17,598 nucleotides of DNA from Caproicibacter sp002399225. Its GTDB lineage: Bacteria > Bacillota > Clostridia > Oscillospirales > Acutalibacteraceae. The notes below the pieces were generated by a model. It ran no database searches and was not told the DNA's origin. It was given only the letters and a program-made list of their open reading frames with translations. The stretch is from positions 1-17,598 of the forward strand of contig DAIOKN010000035.1 in NCBI GenBank assembly GCA_036756705.1, written 5' to 3'. The position numbers and the translations under genes were made by a program. Of the stretch, positions 6,430-14,694 are shown piece after piece; the stretch's first letter is position 1; every line of letters starts with the position of its first letter.

Positions 6430-7831
6430 ATGGCAGCACCCAAACAGATCCGCTTGGCCGTATCCACGGCCTTTCAAGACGCCGGGGAAGCAACCCGCTC
6501 GATCGAAATCATGAAGATCGTTCGGGATTCCGCGCCGAGTGGCTATTCTGTTCACACGGTATTTTTTACGCATGGCAGCAAGTTTGAGCAGAAAGCGCTG
6601 AAAAATGGTTTCGCTCTCCAGCGGGTGGAACCCGCGCTGGAAGGCGAAGGCTATCTGGAGGACCTGAGGCCGACTGCCAATAATTTTATCGGGGACAAAG
6701 GGCTCGCATACCGGCTTTTGCAGGGAGAAATCGCAGCGCTGAAAACATGCAGGCCGAATGTGATTTTACATGGGTTCTGGCCAATTGCCGGCATCGCACG
6801 CCGCATGGTAGATCCCATAATTCCGTCCATTTGTTTCCTGCCGCTTCCACTGGAGCCAAGTATGTTCAGTACGCAGCTGTTGCGGGAAGCTCCGGATCAG
6901 ATCCGGCCTCTGGCCCGCCTGCCACATTCTGTTCAGCAAAAAATCATGCGTCGGATTCCTACCGCCTGGAAACTGAAAGCCCCTATTTTCAAGCAGAGCA
7001 ACTTAATCTACGCCGCCGAAAAATGCGGATGGCCGCATACGCCGCTTCGCAACCTATTTGATATGCTGAAAGCCGACTGCACTCTAGTCAACGACCTTTC
7101 CTATTTTTACAAGGGGATGACGCTGCCGAAAAACTTTTTTCTGACCGGACCGCTTTATTCCCCGGCGGACTCCAAAGACCGTCTGGACCCCGCAATTGCC
7201 GGAATTTTTAAAAGGCAGCGTCCGGATCAAGTCAATCTCTTCTGCTCGATGGGAAGCTCTGCAAAAAAAGAGTTTCTGGCAGAAGCGGTCAAAGCGATTG
7301 TCTCCCTCCCGGCCGGCCGGTTCCGCGCGGTGATCCTGGTGCCGCGGGGCCGTTTGCCCGATCGGGGAAATCGCGCATTTGGCTGCCGGAGCCCCTAACA
7401 TTTGGATGACAGACGCTTTTGTTCCCGCAAAACTGGTCAATGAGAGGGCGGATCTCACCATCTGCCACGGCGGACAGGGGACGATTCAAACGGCAGTTTC
7501 CTGCGGATGCCCGCTGATTGGTTTTGCCATGCAGCCGGAGCAACAGATCAACCTCGACCACATTGTTCAGGCCGGTGCCGGGATTCGCATTTCCGCTGCC
7601 GGATGGAAAAAGAAAGCCATCCAAAAAGCCATTGAAAAGATGGCCGGAGACCCCGCGTGGAAACAAAACGCCCGCAAGCTTTGCGGCGAAATGCGTCGGG
7701 AAGATCCCCGTGCCAAAATTGCCGCGGCCGTTTGGAATGAGATCTCTCAATTTGGCAATCCACGCAGCGACCGGGACGAAGTTGCTGCCAGCCGAAAAAC
7801 GTTCGGTGCAAAAGACCTGCACGCCGGATAA
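6430..7831 (+). pseudogene. UGT/MGT-type glycosyltransferase, split by a 1-base frameshift
   Basis: Two frames together make one GT-B fold glycosyltransferase of about 466 aa. The N-terminal part (to about 7349) starts APKQIRLAVSTAFQDAGEATR and carries the acceptor domain. The C-terminal part carries the nucleotide-sugar signature ICHGGQGT followed by CGCPLIGFAMQPEQQIN, as in UDP-glycosyl and macrolide glycosyltransferases. The frames meet at a GGGG run (7346-7349): removing one G joins VPRA to VCPIGEIAHLAAGAPN, a natural continuation. The N-terminal frame otherwise stops at 7398. ATG at 6430 is preferred, with AGGTGA 5 bases upstream; a GTG at 6421 is possible. It follows copZ by 29 bases and probably shares the copper transcript. 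The frame break is either a real mutation, a phase-variable tract or a sequencing error. The substrate is unknown. Confidence 0.8.
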
Positions 7832-7852
7832 TCTGGCGACCGCTCAATTAAG

Positions 7853-7895
7853 AAAGGCCCATCCCGTGCTTGAAGCATGGGATGGGCCTTTTTGC
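7853..7895 (+). terminator. Terminator of the copper/glycosyltransferase operon
   Basis: A perfect 13-bp stem AAAGGCCCATCCC (7853-7865) / GGGATGGGCCTTT (7879-7891), whose loop itself folds (TGCTT/AAGCA), is followed by a T run. It is among the strongest hairpins in the window. Confidence 0.92.
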
Positions 7896-7940
7896 AATTG
7901 AAAGCAACAGCGCAGAAAAGGCCTCTGCGCTGCTGAATTG
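7895..7940 (-). terminator. Terminator of tsf
   Basis: The 9-bp stem CAGCGCAGA (7908-7916) / TCTGCGCTG (7924-7932) is extended by CAATT/AATTG at its base. It lies 34 bases past the tsf stop on the minus strand and back-to-back with the plus-strand terminator. The minus-strand T tract is short, so the A-rich run of the neighbouring hairpin may help. Confidence 0.65.
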
Positions 7941-7973
7941 ACTCCATTTTTATCCGCCATGATCAAAATTGAT

Positions 7974-8888
7974 TTACTTAATCATGCTTTTTACTTCATC
8001 CGCAAAATTTTCCTGGCGTTTTTCGATACCTTCACCCTTTTCAAAACGGACATAATCGACAATCTGAATCGCGCCGCCGAGTTGTTTCCCGATTTGATTG
8101 GTGTATCCCTGAACCGTCGCCTTGTCGTCCTTGATATAAAGCTGATCGACCAGGCAAATTTCCTTGAAGAATTTTTTCAGTCTGCCTGTCACAATTTTAT
8201 CCGCGATGGCAGCCGGCTTGCCGGATTCCATAATCTGCTGCTTTAAGATGCCCTTTTCGTGCTCCACCACATCGGCCGGCACGCTGTTTTCATTCAGGTA
8301 CTGGGGCGGAATCGCCGCAATCTGCATGCAGACATTCTTCGCATACTCTTGGAATTCCGGTTTTGCAGCGATCTCTGCGCTTGTATCGAATTTTGTAAGA
8401 ACGCCGATTTTACCGTCTCCGTGGATATAACCGCCGAGGACCCCTTCCATGCGGCGGAACCGGCGGATTTTGATATTCTCGCCGATCTTCAGAATTTTTT
8501 CTTTGAGAAGCGCGTCCACCGTCTGATCCGAACCGGAAGCCTTGCAGGCCAGCAGGGCTTTTAAGTCGGCCGGGTTCTGTTCCATCACGGTGTCGGCACA
8601 AGTTTTAACAAAATTTTTAAATTCAGCATTCTTGGCGACAAAGTCTGTCTCTGCGTTGACTTCAATGACAACGCCGATATTGCCGGCATCGTTCAGCTCG
8701 ACATAGGAAATGCCTTCCGCCGCAATGCGGCCCGCCTTTTTTGTGGCGGCAGCAAGACCCTTTTCACGCAGAACATCCATCGCTTTGTCCATATCTCCGC
8801 CGGAAGCATCCAGCGCCTTTTTACAGTCCATCATTCCGCAGCCGGTCTTCGCGCGAAGGGCTGCGACATCTTTTGCAGTAAAAGCCAT
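7974..8888 (-). CDS. tsf: Elongation factor Ts
   Basis: A 304-aa guanine nucleotide exchange factor for EF-Tu. The N-terminal UBA-like domain reads AKDVAALRAKTGCGMMDCKKAL, and the core has the signature VELNDAGNIGVVIEVNAETDFVAKN. The C-terminal dimerisation half contains the typical FFKEICLVDQLYIKDD segment. Full length for the family. The ATG has AGGAA upstream. It lies 51 bases downstream of rpsB in the standard rpsB-tsf order. A terminator follows, so pyrH and frr, often next in other Firmicutes, are not linked here. Confidence 0.97.
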   Translation of the reverse strand: MAFTAKDVAALRAKTGCGMMDCKKALDASGGDMDKAMDVLREKGLAAATKKAGRIAAEGISYVELNDAGNIGVVIEVNAETDFVAKNAEFKNFVKTCADTVMEQNPADLKALLACKASGSDQTVDALLKEKILKIGENIKIRRFRRMEGVLGGYIHGDGKIGVLTKFDTSAEIAAKPEFQEYAKNVCMQIAAIPPQYLNENSVPADVVEHEKGILKQQIMESGKPAAIADKIVTGRLKKFFKEICLVDQLYIKDDKATVQGYTNQIGKQLGGAIQIVDYVRFEKGEGIEKRQENFADEVKSMIK

Positions 8889-8939
8889 CTTTCAAATTCC
8901 TCCGCTTCACTTTATCAAACTTTTCAGGCGGAAAACGGT

Positions 8940-9683
8940 TTATTCGGCGGCTTGCTCCTCCGGCTCGTCTTCCTTTTCCGCGGCAGCCGCCGCGCCCATG
9001 CGGCCTTCTTTGCCTTCGATAATGGCATTTGCCATGGTTTCCGAAATCAGTTTTACGGCGCGGATGGCGTCGTCGTTGCCGGGAATCACATAATCGATTT
9101 CATCCGGGTCGCAGTTTGTGTCGACAATCGCCACAATCGGAATATCCAGTTTTCTCGCTTCCGCGACGGCGATTCTCTCCTTGCGCGGATCTACGATGAA
9201 GAGCGCCCCCGGGAGATCCTTCATATCTTTAATGCCTCCGAGGAATTTTTCCAGCTTTTCGATTTCAAGCTTCAGCTTGCCGACTTCCTTTTTGGGAAGC
9301 AGATCGAAAGTGCCGTCTTCCTCCATGGTTTTCAGTTGATTCAGGCGATCGATCCTGCGGCGGATAGTGCGGAAGTTCGTCAGCATACCGCCCAGCCAGC
9401 GCGCGTTGACATAGAACGCGCCCGCGCGCTCCGCCTCGTTTTTAATGGATTCCTGCGCCTGCTTCTTGGTCCCGACAAACAGAACGGACTTGCCGTCCAT
9501 GGCGAGGTCGCGCACAAAATTATACGCCTCTTCCAGCTTGCGGACCGTTTTCTGCAGGTCGATAATATAGATGCCATTGCGTTCTGTGAAGATGTATTCT
9601 GCCATTTTCGGGTTCCATCTTCTGGTCTGGTGCCCAAAATGGACGCCCGCTTCCAAAAGCTGTTTCATAGATACTACTGCCAT
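8940..9683 (-). CDS. rpsB: 30S ribosomal protein S2
   Basis: A 247-aa small-subunit protein. The N-terminal signature SMKQLLEAGVHFGHQTRRWN, the VDPRKERIAVAEA segment and the PDEIDYVIPGNDDAIRAVKL segment are all diagnostic for S2. It ends in an acidic alanine- and glutamate-rich tail, as is common in Clostridia. The start at 9683 (AVVSMKQ) has GAGGA 7-8 bases upstream. A longer frame reaches 9839 but reads through the promoter and leader. It is co-transcribed with tsf. Confidence 0.97.
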   Translation of the reverse strand: MAVVSMKQLLEAGVHFGHQTRRWNPKMAEYIFTERNGIYIIDLQKTVRKLEEAYNFVRDLAMDGKSVLFVGTKKQAQESIKNEAERAGAFYVNARWLGGMLTNFRTIRRRIDRLNQLKTMEEDGTFDLLPKKEVGKLKLEIEKLEKFLGGIKDMKDLPGALFIVDPRKERIAVAEARKLDIPIVAIVDTNCDPDEIDYVIPGNDDAIRAVKLISETMANAIIEGKEGRMGAAAAAEKEDEPEEQAAE

Positions 9684-9721
9684 TGCTAAATCCTCCTTGG
9701 TTTTTCCTCCGCCATGCTTTA

Positions 9722-9817
9722 AATTTTGGCCCTCCACCCCTCTTTTGGGGCACCTGGGTCTAGCATTGGCGTGTGTTTTAGCACGAGTATTATACCACAG
9801 AACCGGATAGAACACAA
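9722..9817 (-). promoter_or_regulatory. rpsB-tsf promoter and leader
   Basis: Minus strand: TTGTGT (9812-9817), a 17-bp spacer and a perfect TATAAT (9789-9794). The leader of about 100 bases includes a CCCC-AAAAGA-GGGG hairpin (about 9735-9751) before the start. Leaders of ribosomal protein operons often carry autoregulatory RNA, but I cannot assign this one to a known S2 motif. Confidence 0.7.
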
Positions 9818-9839
9818 GCTTTTTCTTATGAAGAATCAT

Positions 9840-10133
9840 TTATTTAAATCCAAGAAAAGTTGCGAGGCTGTGCGAAGGATTCTTCGCCTTCAGATAATGA
9901 TTATACTGGACCAGGATTGTGTCGTCCCCAATGACCTGAATATCTTCCCAGCGGATCACAATGTCGTCCTCTCTGCCAAACAGCCCGAAAAAGCGGGGCC
10001 GTCCATAGATGACGATGGCCACCACTCTGGCGTTTTCCGTGTCAAATTCCAGATCATTTACACTGCCCAGGCGCACCCCGTCTTTGATATTGATGACATC
10101 TTTCCGGCGAAGGTCATACATCCTGCAAGTCAT
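9840..10133 (-). CDS. ylmC: YlmC/YmxH family sporulation protein (PRC-barrel)
   Basis: A 97-aa PRC-barrel protein. The segment RMYDLRRKDVINIKDGVRLG followed by VNDLEFD and IVIYGRPRFFGLFGREDDI, WEDIQVIGDDTILV is the YlmC/YmxH pattern. These are small proteins linked to spore formation in Bacillus and Clostridia, with no known enzymatic activity. The ATG is at 10133, with a purine-rich GGGGGGTATGGGAA stretch in front. It lies downstream of sigG on the same strand but behind a terminator, so it must have its own promoter in the 10134-10259 spacer, where I could not identify a convincing sigma consensus. Confidence 0.88.
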   Translation of the reverse strand: MTCRMYDLRRKDVINIKDGVRLGSVNDLEFDTENARVVAIVIYGRPRFFGLFGREDDIVIRWEDIQVIGDDTILVQYNHYLKAKNPSHSLATFLGFK

Positions 10134-10259
10134 TTCCCATACCCCCCGTATCCTATTTTTATGCCGGAAGCGCGTCTAATTTGATTCGGAAAGCCAAAAA
10201 TGTTACAATAGAGCCAAATTTTTATTCTCCCTGCTTCGCGCGGTGGAAACTTTCCATAA

Positions 10260-10305
10260 AAAGGAGGGGAAGGCTTTGGCCTTTCCGCCGTCTTCCCCTC
10301 TTTTT
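10260..10305 (-). terminator. Terminator of sigG
   Basis: The GAGGGGAAG (10264-10272) / CTTCCCCTC (10292-10300) stem has an A run before and a T run after, so it works on either strand. It lies 20 bases past the sigG stop at 10325. An inner GGAAAGGC/GCCTTCC pairing offers an alternative fold. Confidence 0.85.
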
Positions 10306-10324
10306 CAGATCGATTTTCCAACAA

Positions 10325-11095
10325 TTAAATGTCTTTTTTGATTTTGTCCAAAGCGGCTTTTTCCAGGCGTGAAACCTGCGCCTGGCTGATACCGATTTCC
10401 GAAGCCACTTCCATCTGTGTCTTTCCCTGAAAATAGCGCATGGAAAGGATATTTTTTTCCCGGCTGTTCAGATTTTTAATTGCTTCTTTCAGAGCGATCT
10501 CATCCAGCCAGTTATTGTCGTCGTTGTTATCCCCCACCTGATCCATCACATAAATGGTGTCCCCTCCGTCGGAAAACACGGGTTCATACAAAGAAATCGG
10601 CTCCACAACGGACTCCAGCGCAACGACAACTTCTTCCCGCGGCAGATTCAGTTCTTTCGCAATCTCTTCGATCGTCGGTTCCCGGTTGTTTTTCGCCGTG
10701 ATCTTCTCTTTGGCCTGCATGGCCTTGTAAGCGGTATCCCGCAGGGAGCGGCTGACACGGATGCTGTTGTTGTCGCGCAGATACCGCCGGATCTCTCCGA
10801 TGATCATCGGGACTCCGTAGGTGGAAAAGCGAACTCCCTGGTTGATGTCAAAATGGTCGATCGCCTTGATGAGGCCGATGCAGCCGACCTGAAACAGGTC
10901 GTCCGGATTTTCTCCGCGGTTGGTAAACCGCTGAATCACGCTGAGCACAAGCCGAAGATTTCCGCGGATCAGCTCGTCCCTCGCCTTCATGTCCCCATCT
11001 TTTACGCGGCGCAGAAGCGCCATCTTCTCTTTTTCACTCAGGACCTTTAGCTTGGACGTGTTGACTCCGCAGATTTCCACCTTGTTATATTGCAT
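10325..11095 (-). CDS. sigG: RNA polymerase sigma-G factor (late forespore)
   Basis: A 256-aa sigma-70 family factor that switches on late forespore genes. The N-terminal YNKVEICGVNTSKLKVLSEKE is the specific SigG lead segment; NKVEICG is the site recognised by anti-sigma factors in Bacillus. Regions 2 (DDLFQVGCIGLIKAIDHFD), 3 (RVSRSLRDTAYKA) and 4 (GKTQMEVASEIGISQAQVSR) are complete. Start at 11095 is set by GGGAGG 8 bases upstream; a longer frame from 11140 adds residues not seen in the family. Normally sigG follows sigE directly; here two opposite-strand genes intervene, so it depends on its own promoter at 11129-11158. Confidence 0.97.
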   Translation of the reverse strand: MQYNKVEICGVNTSKLKVLSEKEKMALLRRVKDGDMKARDELIRGNLRLVLSVIQRFTNRGENPDDLFQVGCIGLIKAIDHFDINQGVRFSTYGVPMIIGEIRRYLRDNNSIRVSRSLRDTAYKAMQAKEKITAKNNREPTIEEIAKELNLPREEVVVALESVVEPISLYEPVFSDGGDTIYVMDQVGDNNDDNNWLDEIALKEAIKNLNSREKNILSMRYFQGKTQMEVASEIGISQAQVSRLEKAALDKIKKDI

Positions 11096-11128
11096 GTTGC
11101 ATCCTCCCGTCCGCCGCATTTCAACTGT

Positions 11129-11158
11129 CATTATTCCCACGAATGAAAGGGATCATGC
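11129..11158 (-). promoter_or_regulatory. Candidate sigma-F/sigma-G promoter of sigG
   Basis: Minus strand: GCATG (11154-11158), a 15-bp spacer, then GGGAATAATG (11129-11138). This resembles the sigma-F/sigma-G consensus GYATA-N15/16-GGnnAnAnTW, with one mismatch in each element. It starts transcription about 30 bases before the ATG. Sigma-F dependent transcription of sigG is known in Bacillus subtilis. Confidence 0.5.
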
Positions 11159-11222
11159 AGGGCACAACAGAAATATCTTTTTTGGTCTTCGACAGAATTT
11201 GATTGAAAAGCGAGGAAACAGC

Positions 11223-12563
11223 ATGATTGTCAAAATACCGTCGCCGGTCGATTCCATCCTGCAAATTCTGACCCGAAATGGGTTCGACGCCTGCGTTGTC
11301 GGCGGGTGCGTCCGCGACAGCCTGCTCCGGAAGGAACCGACAGACTGGGACGTGGCAACCTCCGCCCTGCCGGAAGAGACCATGCGCGTACTGGGAGACA
11401 TCCCCATCCTGAAAACCGGACTGAAGCACGGCACCGTCACGGCGCTGAGCGGCGGGATGCCGATTGAAATCACCACCTACCGCATTGATGGGACTTACTC
11501 CGACGGCAGGAGGCCGGATACCGTGACGTTCACGCGCCTGCTGCGGGAAGACCTCTCCCGCCGGGATTTCACCGTCAACGCCATAGCCTGCCGCCGAACC
11601 GGAGAACTGGTGGATGAATTCGGCGGCAGGAATGATCTGGCACAGAAAACGATCCGCTGCGTCGGCAGCCCGGATCAGCGCTTCCGGGAAGACGGGCTCC
11701 GGATTCTGCGCGCACTTCGCTTTGCTTCCGTCCTTAATTTCACCATCGAGCCGGAAACTGCCGAAAGTCTGGTGAAAAACCGGAGTATGCTGGATGAGAT
11801 CGCGCGGGAGCGCATCAGCGCCGAATTTACCAAGCTTCTCTGCGGGGTGAGTGCGGAACGGATTCTGCGGGAATACCGCGAGGTGATTGCACAGTTTATC
11901 CCCGAGATCCGCGCCTCTTTCGATTTTCCGCAGAACAACCCCCATCATGTTTACGACGTCTGGGAGCATACGCTGAAAAGCGTCGCCGCCGTTCCCCCCG
12001 ACCCCGTCCTGCGCCTGACCATGTTTCTGCACGACCTCGGCAAGCCGGCCTGCTACTTGGAGGATGCGGGCGGAACCGGCCACTTTTACGGCCACCCGCA
12101 GGCAAGCGCAGAGCTGGCCGCAACTGTTTTAAAGCGGCTGCGGTACAGCAAAAAGATGATCGGGGCGGTGACCCTGCTGGTTCGGCAGCACGACCTTTCG
12201 CTGCCGGATGACGAAAAGATCCTGCGCCGCCGCCTGAACCGGTTGGGGGAGGAAAATCTCCGCCGCCTGATGGAGGTCCGCGCCGCGGACACGCTGGCAA
12301 AAAGTCCAGCGGACCGCGAAAGGCTGCCGCTACTGAACAAAACGAAGAAGGTGCTTGACCACATTCTCAGGGAAAAGCAGTGCTTTTCCCTGCGCGATCT
12401 GGCTGTCAACGGCAACGACCTGATTGCAGCCGGATTTCCGGAGGGCATCGAAGTGGGCTGCCTGCTTTCCCTGCTGCTGGAAGCTGTGATCAATGGAACC
12501 TGCCCGAACCGGCGGCCGGATCTGCTCTCTTATGTCAAACAAAAAAGGAAGGAGCTTTTCTGA
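11223..12563 (+). CDS. cca: CCA tRNA nucleotidyltransferase (with HD domain)
   Basis: A 446-aa class II CCA-adding enzyme that builds or repairs the CCA end of tRNA. The head shows GGCVRDSLL and the catalytic TDWDVAT motif (DxD), followed by YRIDGTYSDGRRPD. The neck RRDFTVNAIAC and EDGLRILRALRFA segments are conserved. The C-terminal half has an HD phosphohydrolase motif (FLHDLGKPACY near residue 270). Start at 11223 has AGGA 7 bases upstream; a longer frame from 10989 runs antisense through sigG and is rejected. It shares a 1-base TGATG overlap with the glycosylase gene, so the two are coupled. It is divergent from sigG and convergent with sigE. Confidence 0.95.
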   Translation: MIVKIPSPVDSILQILTRNGFDACVVGGCVRDSLLRKEPTDWDVATSALPEETMRVLGDIPILKTGLKHGTVTALSGGMPIEITTYRIDGTYSDGRRPDTVTFTRLLREDLSRRDFTVNAIACRRTGELVDEFGGRNDLAQKTIRCVGSPDQRFREDGLRILRALRFASVLNFTIEPETAESLVKNRSMLDEIARERISAEFTKLLCGVSAERILREYREVIAQFIPEIRASFDFPQNNPHHVYDVWEHTLKSVAAVPPDPVLRLTMFLHDLGKPACYLEDAGGTGHFYGHPQASAELAATVLKRLRYSKKMIGAVTLLVRQHDLSLPDDEKILRRRLNRLGEENLRRLMEVRAADTLAKSPADRERLPLLNKTKKVLDHILREKQCFSLRDLAVNGNDLIAAGFPEGIEVGCLLSLLLEAVINGTCPNRRPDLLSYVKQKRKELF

Positions 12564-13075
12564 TGGAACGCATTGTCCATCCGCTGAAACCGGTCTATGA
12601 CCAAAACTCACACGTGCTGGTGCTCGGCACCATGCCGTCACCGAAATCCAGGGAATACGGCTTTTACTACTCGAATCCGCAAAATCGGTTCTGGCGCATC
12701 CTCGCCGATCTTTTCAAGCAGCCGCTTCCAAAAACGAACGTAGAAAAGAGAGCGGTTCTGCTCTCGTGTAGAATCGCTCTCTGGGATGTTTTAAAGAGTT
12801 GCCTGATTGACGGCGCAGATGACAGCAGCATCCGGGAACCGGTCCCCAATGAAATTGCCGCTCTGCTGGCACGCACCCGGATTCATACGGTCTTTACAAC
12901 TGGGACGAAGGCCGCCGCTCTCTATCGCCGGCTCTGCCTGAAAGAAACGGGAATACCCGCCGTTGCACTGCCTTCCACCAGCCCCGCCAACTGCAGGTTT
13001 TACAGCTATGAGCGGTTGCTGGCCTCTTACCGCGTTTTGAAGGAAGCGGCGGAATCCTCCGTGCGGCTCAGCTGA
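12563..13075 (+). CDS. DNA-deoxyinosine glycosylase, uracil-DNA glycosylase superfamily family 6
   Basis: A 170-aa base-excision enzyme. The motif LVLGTMPSPKSREYGFYY plus NPQNRFWRIL matches the hypoxanthine-DNA glycosylase (family 6) pattern, and the C-terminal LPSTSPAN segment is also typical. The family removes deaminated bases such as hypoxanthine from DNA. Its ATG overlaps the cca stop by one base and so is translationally coupled. The last 8 bases overlap the end of sigE on the opposite strand. Pairing with cca seems to be opportunistic gene order, not a pathway. Confidence 0.9.
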   Translation: MERIVHPLKPVYDQNSHVLVLGTMPSPKSREYGFYYSNPQNRFWRILADLFKQPLPKTNVEKRAVLLSCRIALWDVLKSCLIDGADDSSIREPVPNEIAALLARTRIHTVFTTGTKAAALYRRLCLKETGIPAVALPSTSPANCRFYSYERLLASYRVLKEAAESSVRLS

Positions 13076-13796
13076 CCCGCTCCAGATCCTTTCGGAGCCG
13101 CTCAATGATCCGCTTTTCCAGGCGGGATATGTAGGACTGAGAGATACCGAGCGTGTCGGCCACCTCTTTTTGTGTATGCTCTTTACTGTTGTTCAGCCCA
13201 AACCGAAGCTGCATGATTTTCTTTTCGCGCGGGGCCAGGCGGGACACTGCGCTGCGCAGCAAGTCGCGCTCCACTTCTTCTTCAATGTTCACATTGACCG
13301 TGTTCTGGTCGCTGCCCAGAATATCGGAAAGGAGAAGTTCATTGCCGTCCCAGTCTACATTGAGGGGATCGTCGATGGAGATCTCATTTTTCAGCTGGGA
13401 GGTTTTCCGCAGATACATCAGGATCTCGTTTTCAATACAGCGCGAGGCGTAAGTCGCCAGTTTGATATTCCGCTCCGGGCAAAACGTATTGACCGCTTTG
13501 ATCAGGCCGATGGTGCCGATGGAAATCAGGTCTTCCACGTTTGCATTGGAAGACTCGAATTTCTTTGCAATGTAGACAACCAACCTCAAATTGTGTGTGA
13601 TCAGCGGTTCCCGCGCGTTTGGAACATGGTTCATAATATTGTTCATAACGGTTTCTTCCTCCTGCCTGGTCAAAGGCGGAGGAAGCGTTTCCGGCCCGTT
13701 GATGTAATGAACCTGCCCGTTCAGCCGCAGCCGATGAAACAGCAGCAACAGTCGTTCGTACCATTCCCTGATTCGCCGATTCATGCTCATTTCCAC
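13068..13796 (-). CDS. sigE: RNA polymerase sigma-E factor precursor (mother cell)
   Basis: A 242-aa pro-sigma-E. The first roughly 30 residues (REWYERLLLLFHRLRL) form the membrane-binding pro-sequence that SpoIIGA removes in Bacillus, before GPETLPPPLTRQEE. Region 2 (NLRLVVYIAKKFE, EDLISIGTIGLIKAVNTF, KLATYASRCIENEILMYLR) and region 4 (TQKEVADTLGISQSYISRLE) are intact. Three starts are possible: GTG 13796 with AAGGAA 4 bases upstream, ATG 13790 and ATG 13784; the choice changes only a few pro-sequence residues. It lies 59 bases after spoIIGA in one operon. Its 3' end overlaps the convergent glycosylase gene by 8 bases. Confidence 0.96.
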   Translation of the reverse strand: MEMSMNRRIREWYERLLLLFHRLRLNGQVHYINGPETLPPPLTRQEEETVMNNIMNHVPNAREPLITHNLRLVVYIAKKFESSNANVEDLISIGTIGLIKAVNTFCPERNIKLATYASRCIENEILMYLRKTSQLKNEISIDDPLNVDWDGNELLLSDILGSDQNTVNVNIEEEVERDLLRSAVSRLAPREKKIMQLRFGLNNSKEHTQKEVADTLGISQSYISRLEKRIIERLRKDLERVS

Positions 13797-13855
13797 TCAT
13801 TTCCTTTTGCCGCTGCCGCCCGCGGCCCGAGTCGCGCGCCCGGCTACGGCCAGAT

Positions 13856-14680
13856 TTAGCCGGACGCTGTTTGCAGTAAATCCGGATTCAGCAGAGCGTC
13901 GAATTCCCCGAATCTGGTTTTTGCAACCGCGATAAAAACCTTTTGAGTTGTAATTCTTTCCTTTCCAAAACAGATGGTAAGGCGATCCGGACGGAAAGAT
14001 TCCAGAACGCCGCCTCCTGAAATTACATCGTAGGGAATCAGCCGAAAATTGCAGCTGTCCCGCGGCGGAACGATCCCCGCAACCACCGGTTCATAAATCA
14101 CCGCGACCGGATCCCCTGAAAACGGTTCCTTCAGTGAATTGCCCGTATCAACCCGGGCGGTGCAGGAACAGGTCTTTCCCCCGCATTCAATTAGAAGTCT
14201 GCAATTCAGATTCTTGGGCATCTGCCGCCCCGTAATGCGGTGAAACAGCGTGATGCCAACATAGCATATGAGGGTAAGAAGGATCAGGCCCAGGGGAGAA
14301 ATGTTAAAATAAACGACCGAATTCCGGATCAGCAGTCCCTGAGGAGCAAAAAAGTACCAAAGCACCAGCATAAACCCCGCAAAGGCGAAACTGGTCAGAT
14401 AAAAAGCGATCGTTTCCCGGATTAGCTCCCGCAGCCCTTTGTACCCAAAAGCCGTTATCACAATGCTGAGAGACATCAGCAGTTTTGTCAGCAGGGAGAA
14501 AACCGGCGGAACCTCCGGCAGCAGGATCGCCAAAGAATAAACCGCACCCAAAGAGGCAGCCGCAATCAACCGCTTCCGCTTTCCGTCGATTGTAAGAAAT
14601 TTGGAAACACAAAGCAGCAGCAGGTAATTGATGAACAGATTGATGCCAACCAGAATATCTATGTAGATGGTTTGCTTCAA
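13856..14680 (-). CDS. spoIIGA: Sigma-E processing peptidase SpoIIGA
   Basis: A 274-aa membrane-bound aspartic protease. The N-terminal half has about five hydrophobic helices, starting IYIDILVGINLFINYLLLL, that sit in the septum membrane. The cytosolic half has the catalytic ARVDTGNSL (DTG) motif near residue 178, then PFSGDPVAVIYEP. The family cleaves pro-sigma-E in the mother cell. The start is TTG at 14680 with GGGGGAAA upstream; no ATG is available nearby. Slightly shorter than the Bacillus protein (about 309 aa). First gene of the spoIIGA-sigE operon, under the promoter at 14711-14743. Confidence 0.93.
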   Translation of the reverse strand: MKQTIYIDILVGINLFINYLLLLCVSKFLTIDGKRKRLIAAASLGAVYSLAILLPEVPPVFSLLTKLLMSLSIVITAFGYKGLRELIRETIAFYLTSFAFAGFMLVLWYFFAPQGLLIRNSVVYFNISPLGLILLTLICYVGITLFHRITGRQMPKNLNCRLLIECGGKTCSCTARVDTGNSLKEPFSGDPVAVIYEPVVAGIVPPRDSCNFRLIPYDVISGGGVLESFRPDRLTICFGKERITTQKVFIAVAKTRFGEFDALLNPDLLQTASG

Positions 14681-14694
14681 TGGTTCTTTCCCCC

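Noticed and set aside
11121..12095. Long antisense frame of 324 codons inside cca
   Set aside because: Third-position GC shadow of cca; no ribosome site and no recognised domain.
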